10,770 nt of DNA. Source: Pseudomonadota bacterium (GTDB lineage: Bacteria > Pseudomonadota > Alphaproteobacteria > Sphingomonadales > Sphingomonadaceae). The notes beneath the pieces were generated by a model. The model was not told the origin of the DNA, did not search any database, and saw only the letters and a program-made list of their open reading frames with translations. The stretch is from assembly GCA_023433445.1 (NCBI GenBank), contig JAEZCS010000253.1, forward strand, positions 1-10,770, given 5' to 3'. Position numbers and translations under genes: made by a program. This document shows, in pieces, positions 6,929 through 10,770 of this stretch (position 1 is the first letter of the stretch; every line of letters begins with the position of its first letter).

Positions 6929-7663
6929 ATGGCGGCAATGGAAGGATCAACTCCAGGCGCACTTGAACAGGCGCGTGCGCACCACGCCGTTCATTATGTC
7001 AATCGCGTCGGCTGGTTGCGTGCAGCAGTTCTGGGGGCGAATGACGGTATCGTCTCAACCGCCAGCCTGCTCGCTGGTGTCGCTGCGTCGGGTGCCGCGC
7101 GTGACACTATCCTGTTGTCGGGGGTTGCTGCGCTATTTGCGGGCGCGATGTCGATGGCGGCCGGGGAGTATGTGTCCGTCAGCGCGCAGTCGGATACGGA
7201 ACGGGCCGACCTTGCCAAGGAAAAGCATGCCATTGCGCAGCAGCCAGAGGTGGAATGGCAGGAACTGCGCAACATCTATGTGGAACGCGGCCTGACGCCG
7301 GATCTGGCGGGAGACGTCGCCCGGCAGCTTATGGACGCCGACGCACTGGCGGCCCACGCCCGCGACGAGCTTGGCATTTCAGAGATCAGTACGGCGCGGC
7401 CAGTGCAGGCGGCGTTAACGTCTGCCGCCACCTTTTCGGCGGGAGCGCTCGCACCCCTTCTGGCGGCGGTAATTAGTCCGGCCTCATTTGCCCTGCCGGT
7501 CATCGTGCTGGCGTCGCTCCTGTGCCTTGCGCTTCTTGGCTATGTCGGTGCTCGGCTCGGCGGCGCAAAGATCGGCCGTTCCCTCGTCAGGGTGCTATTC
7601 TGGGGCGTGCTCGCCATGGCCGTCACGGCGGGTGCAGGCAGGCTTTTCGGCGCAGCAATATGA
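6929..7663 (+). CDS. VIT/CCC1 family Fe/Mn transporter
   Basis: A 244-residue inner-membrane protein of the VIT1/CCC1 family, which moves Fe2+ or Mn2+ out of the cytosol, usually by proton exchange. Five hydrophobic helices are expected at about residues 31-52, 60-80, 160-181, 187-208 and 218-241. The first contains the family motif LGANDGIVST with Asp39. The second contains AGAMSMAAGEYVS with Met74, Met76 and Glu80, positions that line the metal path in family structures. The acidic and helical segment between helices 2 and 3 (about 85-155: EVEWQELRNIYVERGL, DADALAAHARDELGI) corresponds to the cytosolic metal-binding domain. The start at 6929 has AGGAAGGGG (6915-6923) with 5-base spacing, better than the ATG at 6938. 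It lies 16 bases after the ABC-F gene, so probably in one transcript. It likely protects against metal overload and the peroxide chemistry that follows, next to a peroxidase gene. Confidence 0.92.
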   Translation: MAAMEGSTPGALEQARAHHAVHYVNRVGWLRAAVLGANDGIVSTASLLAGVAASGAARDTILLSGVAALFAGAMSMAAGEYVSVSAQSDTERADLAKEKHAIAQQPEVEWQELRNIYVERGLTPDLAGDVARQLMDADALAAHARDELGISEISTARPVQAALTSAATFSAGALAPLLAAVISPASFALPVIVLASLLCLALLGYVGARLGGAKIGRSLVRVLFWGVLAMAVTAGAGRLFGAAI

Positions 7664-7703
7664 TGGCAAGTTCCGCGCCATCCGAATTCTCAAGGAGATG
7701 ATC

Positions 7704-8249
7704 ATGACTGCTATCCAGCAAATTCCGCTCAAGACGATCAAGGGCGCCGACGCCAGCCTGGCCGACTATGCGGGGAAGGTGGTCTTGGCTGTCAATGTGG
7801 CCTCCAAATGCGGCCTGACCCCGCAATATGAGGGGCTGGAAAAGCTCTACCGCGAGTATAAGGACAAAGGGCTGGTGGTCGCCGGCTTTCCCGCCAACGA
7901 CTTCGCCGGTCAGGAACCGGGCAGCAATGACGAGATCGCTGAATTCTGCACGACCAATTTCGGGGTCGAATTTCCAATGTTCGAAAAGATCGTGGTGACA
8001 GGCCCGGAAAAGCATCCGCTTTACACCGCCCTCACCAATGAGCAGCCCAAGGCGGATGGCGATGGTAATGAATTTCGCGAAAAGCTTCGCGGCTATGGCA
8101 TGACGCCGACCGAAGAGCCCGAAGTGCTGTGGAACTTCGAAAAATTTCTGATCGCCAAGGATGGCTCGGTCGCCGCACGCTTCGCGCCGGGCACGACGCC
8201 CGACGATCCGGCGCTGGTTTCCGCGATCGAGGCTGAACTGGCGAAATAA
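7704..8249 (+). CDS. Glutathione peroxidase family (thiol peroxidase type)
   Basis: A 181-residue cytoplasmic peroxidase reducing H2O2 and organic hydroperoxides; no signal peptide. The catalytic tetrad is complete: Cys36 in NVASKCGLTPQY, Gln70 in FAGQEPGSN, and Trp143-Asn144 in VLWNFEKFL. The enzyme uses Cys, not selenocysteine. Cys82 in EFCTTNF lines up with the resolving cysteine of thioredoxin-dependent plant and bacterial GPx proteins, while the intermediate cysteine position reads Ala in GFPANDF. I therefore expect thioredoxin rather than glutathione as reductant, by family analogy. Start: AAGGAG at 7692-7697 is directly followed by an ATG at 7698 but lies 6 bases from the ATG at 7704, so the latter is chosen. 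It follows the VIT gene by 40 bases and is followed by a strong hairpin. Confidence 0.95.
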   Translation: MTAIQQIPLKTIKGADASLADYAGKVVLAVNVASKCGLTPQYEGLEKLYREYKDKGLVVAGFPANDFAGQEPGSNDEIAEFCTTNFGVEFPMFEKIVVTGPEKHPLYTALTNEQPKADGDGNEFREKLRGYGMTPTEEPEVLWNFEKFLIAKDGSVAARFAPGTTPDDPALVSAIEAELAK

Positions 8250-8260
8250 GAAGCGAGCAT

Positions 8261-8292
8261 CCGGGCCGACACTGTTGAGAGTGCTGGCCCGG
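8261..8292 (+). terminator. Strong GC-rich hairpin after the GPx gene
   Basis: Arms CCGGGCCGACACT (8261-8273) and AGTGCTGGCCCGG (8280-8292) pair in 11 of 13 positions around a six-base loop. No T-run follows, so it is not a textbook intrinsic terminator. It starts 11 bases past the GPx stop and ends 25 bases before the TRIC start, so it may end or attenuate the GPx transcript or protect its 3' end. Confidence 0.5.
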
Positions 8293-8317
8293 CAGTTCCG
8301 ACCTGGTCGATCGCCTC

Positions 8318-8950
8318 ATGCTTTCCCCCGCCACCGCCTTTGAGCAGATTGGCCCGGTGCTGGAAACGCTCAGCATTGTCGGCATCTTTGTGTTTGCCGC
8401 GTCCGGCGCTTTGGCCGCCGCCCGACTGGGTCAGACGCTTGTCACCTTCGCTTTCTTTGCGCTGGTGACGGGGGTAGGGGGCGGGACTCTGCGCGATCTG
8501 CTGATTGGCGCGCCGGTGTTCTGGGTGCATGATCCGATCCCGGCAATCACCTGCATGGTGGCTGCGCTGCTGATCTGGTTCACGCCGCGACGCTTCTGGA
8601 GCGACCGGGCGCTCGACTGGCTCGACGCGATAGGCCTTGCTGCCTTCGCTGTGTTTGGAGCAGCCAAGGCGATGAGCTATGGCATCCCGCCATTTGTCGC
8701 CGCGATGATGGGCGTCGTCACTGGCTGCGTTGGCGGCATATTGCGCGATCTGCTCGCGCACGAGCCGTCGATATTATTGCGCCCGGAACTCTATGTGACG
8801 GCAGCGGCCTTCGCCTCCGGCCTGTTTGTCCTTTTGCGCTGGTGGGGGCTGGACGTGCCGGTCGCCGGTCTTGTCGCTGCGATCCTGGGATTCCTCCTGC
8901 GCGCTCTTGCGATTTGGCGAAGTATCGGCCTGCCGACTTACAAAAGGTGA
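8318..8950 (+). CDS. TRIC/YadS (UPF0126) family trimeric cation-channel protein
   Basis: A 210-residue, very hydrophobic inner-membrane protein of the TRIC family. Prokaryotic members form trimeric K+-selective channels in structural work; the physiological role of YadS-like bacterial members is uncertain. The internal duplication is visible as GVGGGTLRDLLIG (52-64) and GCVGGILRDLLAHEP (136-150), each the Gly-kinked pore helix followed by an Arg-Asp pair. About seven transmembrane helices cover residues 17-37, 40-60, 75-89, 100-121, 124-142, 157-174 and 179-199. The second repeat is followed by SILLRPELYV, a common family signature. The start at 8318 lacks a Shine-Dalgarno and gives about 15 residues before the first helix; a GTG at 8357 is an alternative closer to homologue starts. 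It is separated from GPx by a hairpin, so it may be transcribed separately. It converges with sppA across 37 bases. Confidence 0.92.
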   Translation: MLSPATAFEQIGPVLETLSIVGIFVFAASGALAAARLGQTLVTFAFFALVTGVGGGTLRDLLIGAPVFWVHDPIPAITCMVAALLIWFTPRRFWSDRALDWLDAIGLAAFAVFGAAKAMSYGIPPFVAAMMGVVTGCVGGILRDLLAHEPSILLRPELYVTAAAFASGLFVLLRWWGLDVPVAGLVAAILGFLLRALAIWRSIGLPTYKR

Positions 8951-8987
8951 GCGCCGATCCCGAAGGAGGCGGCGGCTCCCCCTCGCA

Positions 8988-10770
8988 TCACCGCCATAGG
9001 CTGGTCAGCAATCCAAGCAACCCACGCTCATCCGTAGCATTCACCCGCCGTGGTGCGCCATAGCCACGGCACTCCAGGCAGTCTGCCCGCACTCCCGCCC
9101 CGCTGATGAGCTGTCGCACATCTCCAATCGCCTGCATCGCCCAACGCCGCTGGATCATCGCCTGGCGGCTCAACATGTCGCGGGACGCATCTGTGTCTTC
9201 ATTATCCCGCTCCGTTATCGACTGAAGGAACTCGACAAACTTGTCCGGTTCCTTCTCGATGCGATAGATCTTCGCCTTGGCGGGATCGATCTTGGCCAGC
9301 TTCGCCGCCGCCGCAATCGCCTCTTCCAACCCGCCGAAGCGATCGACCAGACCGATCTGCCGCGCCGTGCCACCGTCCCAAACACGGCCTTGCGCGATGG
9401 CGTCGATCTGCTCGGGTGACTTGCGCCGCGCCTGCGCCACCAGCCCGACGAAGCGGCCGTAAATATCCTCGATCCCCATTTGCATGATGCGATCGAACTC
9501 AGGCGTCGTGCCGCCAGCGAGATCGGGCTGCCCTGAAAGCGGCGTGGTCCTTACACCGTCGGTAGTGATGCCGAGTTTGGCGAGCGTCCCTTCAAAGCTC
9601 GGCAAGATGCCGAAAACGCCGATGGATCCCGTAATCGTGCCTGGTTCGGCAAATATCAGGTTGGCAGGCGTAGAAATCCAATATCCGCCGCTTGCCGCGA
9701 CGTTGCCCATCGACACTATGATCGGCAGACCCTGTCGCTTGGCTTCCAGGATCGCTTGCCGAATCTTTTCCGACGCCATCACGGACCCGCCGGGAGAATC
9801 GACCCGAACGACCAACGCCTTCAGGTCCTTTTCCGACAATGCCTTGTAAAGCAGCGCAGAGATGGTGTCTCCGGCTGCGCTGCCAGGCCCTCCATCGCCA
9901 TCCACAATGTCGCCGGCCACTGTAATCACGCCAATCTGTCCGTCATTGGCGGGCCGATGGGCTTTGGCATAGCTGTTAAGCTCGATGCTCGCGAAACTCC
10001 CGACGCGATCGTTGGAAGATTCTCCGGCGACCTGCGCGACGCGCTTTCCAAACGCAGCCTCGTCGCCCAGCTTGTCGACCAGCCCGGCACTCTGCGCCGC
10101 CTTTGCCAGATTTCCCTGCGCCGCTTCCGCTGCTCCTGCAGGGTCGGCAACATAGGCAGCGAGCTTCGCACGCGGGCGGGCCTTGCTCACCTCCTGTTGC
10201 CAGTCCTGCCACAATGCGTCGGCCAGCGCTTGATTGGCCTGGCGTGCTTCGGGTGACTGATCCGTGCGGGTGAAGGGTTCGACAAAGCTCTTGTAGGTCC
10301 CGACGCGATAGACATGCGTGTTGACCCCCAGCTTGTCGATCAGACCCTTGTAATAAAGACCGGATCCGCCGCGTCCCAAGATCGCTACGCCGCCAAGGGG
10401 ATCGACCCATGCCTCGCTGGCATGCGCCGCAAGCTGGTAGCTGTCGTCGCTATAGATGGTCGCGAAAGCGAACACGGGCTTGTTGGCCGCACGGACTGCA
10501 TCCAGCGCCTTGCCCACGCGGGACAGCGTGACCTGCCCGCCGCCAAGAAACCCGTCGAGGTTCAGGACGACTGCCTTGACCTTGCGGTCGGTCCTTGCCG
10601 CCTCCAACGCGGTGACGACTTCGGACAGGCGATATTCCTTTGTCCGTGGCCCGGACGATGTCAGCAGCGAAAAGGGGTCTGCCTCTGCCGGTTGCTCGAC
10701 AATCGTGCCCTCCAGCTTCAACAGCAGTGCGCCACTGCTTACGCTGCGCACAGGCTTGGGAGACCAGGAT
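8988..10770 (-). CDS. sppA: Signal peptide peptidase SppA, long form (5' end beyond window)
   Basis: A membrane-anchored Ser/Lys protease that degrades cleaved signal peptides. The frame stays open through the right edge, where the sequence reads WSPKPVRSV. The GTG at 10751 is therefore not a real start, and the N-terminal membrane anchor lies outside. At least 592 residues are visible. Two S49 repeats make this the long, E. coli-like form. Counting from the GTG codon, the N-terminal repeat holds the general base Lys154 in GTYKSFVEPF and the C-terminal repeat holds nucleophile Ser354 in VAASGGYW. Their 200-residue separation equals Lys209-Ser409 of E. coli SppA. DSPGGSV (318-324) and GSIGVFG (375-381) are also intact. 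After about residue 515 there is a tail of roughly 70 residues containing a CLEC pair (Cys558, Cys561) that I do not recognise from E. coli. No clear terminator is seen in the 37-base convergent gap. Confidence 0.94.
   Translation of the reverse strand, partial: SWSPKPVRSVSSGALLLKLEGTIVEQPAEADPFSLLTSSGPRTKEYRLSEVVTALEAARTDRKVKAVVLNLDGFLGGGQVTLSRVGKALDAVRAANKPVFAFATIYSDDSYQLAAHASEAWVDPLGGVAILGRGGSGLYYKGLIDKLGVNTHVYRVGTYKSFVEPFTRTDQSPEARQANQALADALWQDWQQEVSKARPRAKLAAYVADPAGAAEAAQGNLAKAAQSAGLVDKLGDEAAFGKRVAQVAGESSNDRVGSFASIELNSYAKAHRPANDGQIGVITVAGDIVDGDGGPGSAAGDTISALLYKALSEKDLKALVVRVDSPGGSVMASEKIRQAILEAKRQGLPIIVSMGNVAASGGYWISTPANLIFAEPGTITGSIGVFGILPSFEGTLAKLGITTDGVRTTPLSGQPDLAGGTTPEFDRIMQMGIEDIYGRFVGLVAQARRKSPEQIDAIAQGRVWDGGTARQIGLVDRFGGLEEAIAAAAKLAKIDPAKAKIYRIEKEPDKFVEFLQSITERDNEDTDASRDMLSRQAMIQRRWAMQAIGDVRQLISGAGVRADCLECRGYGAPRRVNATDERGLLGLLTSLWR

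Noticed and set aside
5149..6930. 593-codon open frame on the minus strand opposite the ABC-F gene
   Set aside because: The plus strand encodes all ABC-F motifs through the same span. The antisense translation is rich in Arg, His and Gln with no recognisable domain, as expected for an antisense frame in high-GC DNA.
8093..8761. 222-codon minus-strand open frame across the GPx-TRIC junction
   Set aside because: It is antisense to two well-recognised genes and the hairpin, with a polar composition and no domain.
8965..8984. GGAG/CTCC and GAGG/CCTC pairs in the convergent TRIC-sppA gap as a bidirectional terminator
   Set aside because: Stems are 4 bp and there is no T-run on either strand.

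Overview
The window looks like ordinary core chromosome of an alphaproteobacterium, most likely a sphingomonad (Sphingobium, Sphingomonas or Novosphingobium type). The reasons are even, high-GC coding sequence throughout, the style of the proteins (an intracellular PHB depolymerase with a Cys lipase box, a PhoQ-like kinase pair with a PepSY protein, an Uup-like ABC-F protein, a long-form SppA), and an intergenic element at about 3066-3091 that resembles a dispersed repeat common in sphingomonad genomes. This placement comes from memory of such genomes, not from a search. I see no insertion sequence, integrase, phage gene, CRISPR array, tRNA or rRNA.

Layout from left to right. (1) A complete plus-strand gene for an intracellular polyhydroxyalkanoate depolymerase (90-1313). 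(2) Convergent with it across a 14-base gap, a minus-strand block running from 4989 down to 1328: a secreted SIMPL/DUF541 protein, a small secreted PepSY protein, an OmpR-family response regulator, a PhoQ-like sensor histidine kinase, and a YbaN/DUF454 membrane protein whose start codon overlaps the kinase stop. (3) Divergent from the SIMPL gene, a plus-strand run from 5131 to 8950: an Uup-like ABC-F ATPase, a VIT/CCC1 family metal transporter, a glutathione-peroxidase family enzyme and a TRIC/YadS family membrane protein. (4) Convergent with that run, a signal peptide peptidase SppA gene on the minus strand. It enters from the right edge and lacks its N-terminus here.

The clearest functional unit is the two-component block. 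The response regulator and kinase are paired, a periplasmic PepSY protein is encoded just before them, and a membrane protein is translationally coupled after them. This looks like an envelope-sensing circuit. Two noncoding details in it deserve a check: a hexamer-N5-hexamer direct repeat upstream of the PepSY gene, with the spacing of an OmpR/PhoP-type operator, and a repeat-derived hairpin between the regulator and kinase genes. The plus-strand run combines translation/ribosome maintenance (ABC-F), metal export or sequestration (VIT) and peroxide removal (GPx), which fits a loose stress theme. A strong hairpin separates GPx from the TRIC gene.

No gene-free stretch reaches 300 bases. The longest gaps are 4990-5130 (divergent promoter region) and 3043-3171 (regulator-kinase spacer). 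I found no convincing new defence or mobile system. The findings are modest regulatory or protein-level oddities.
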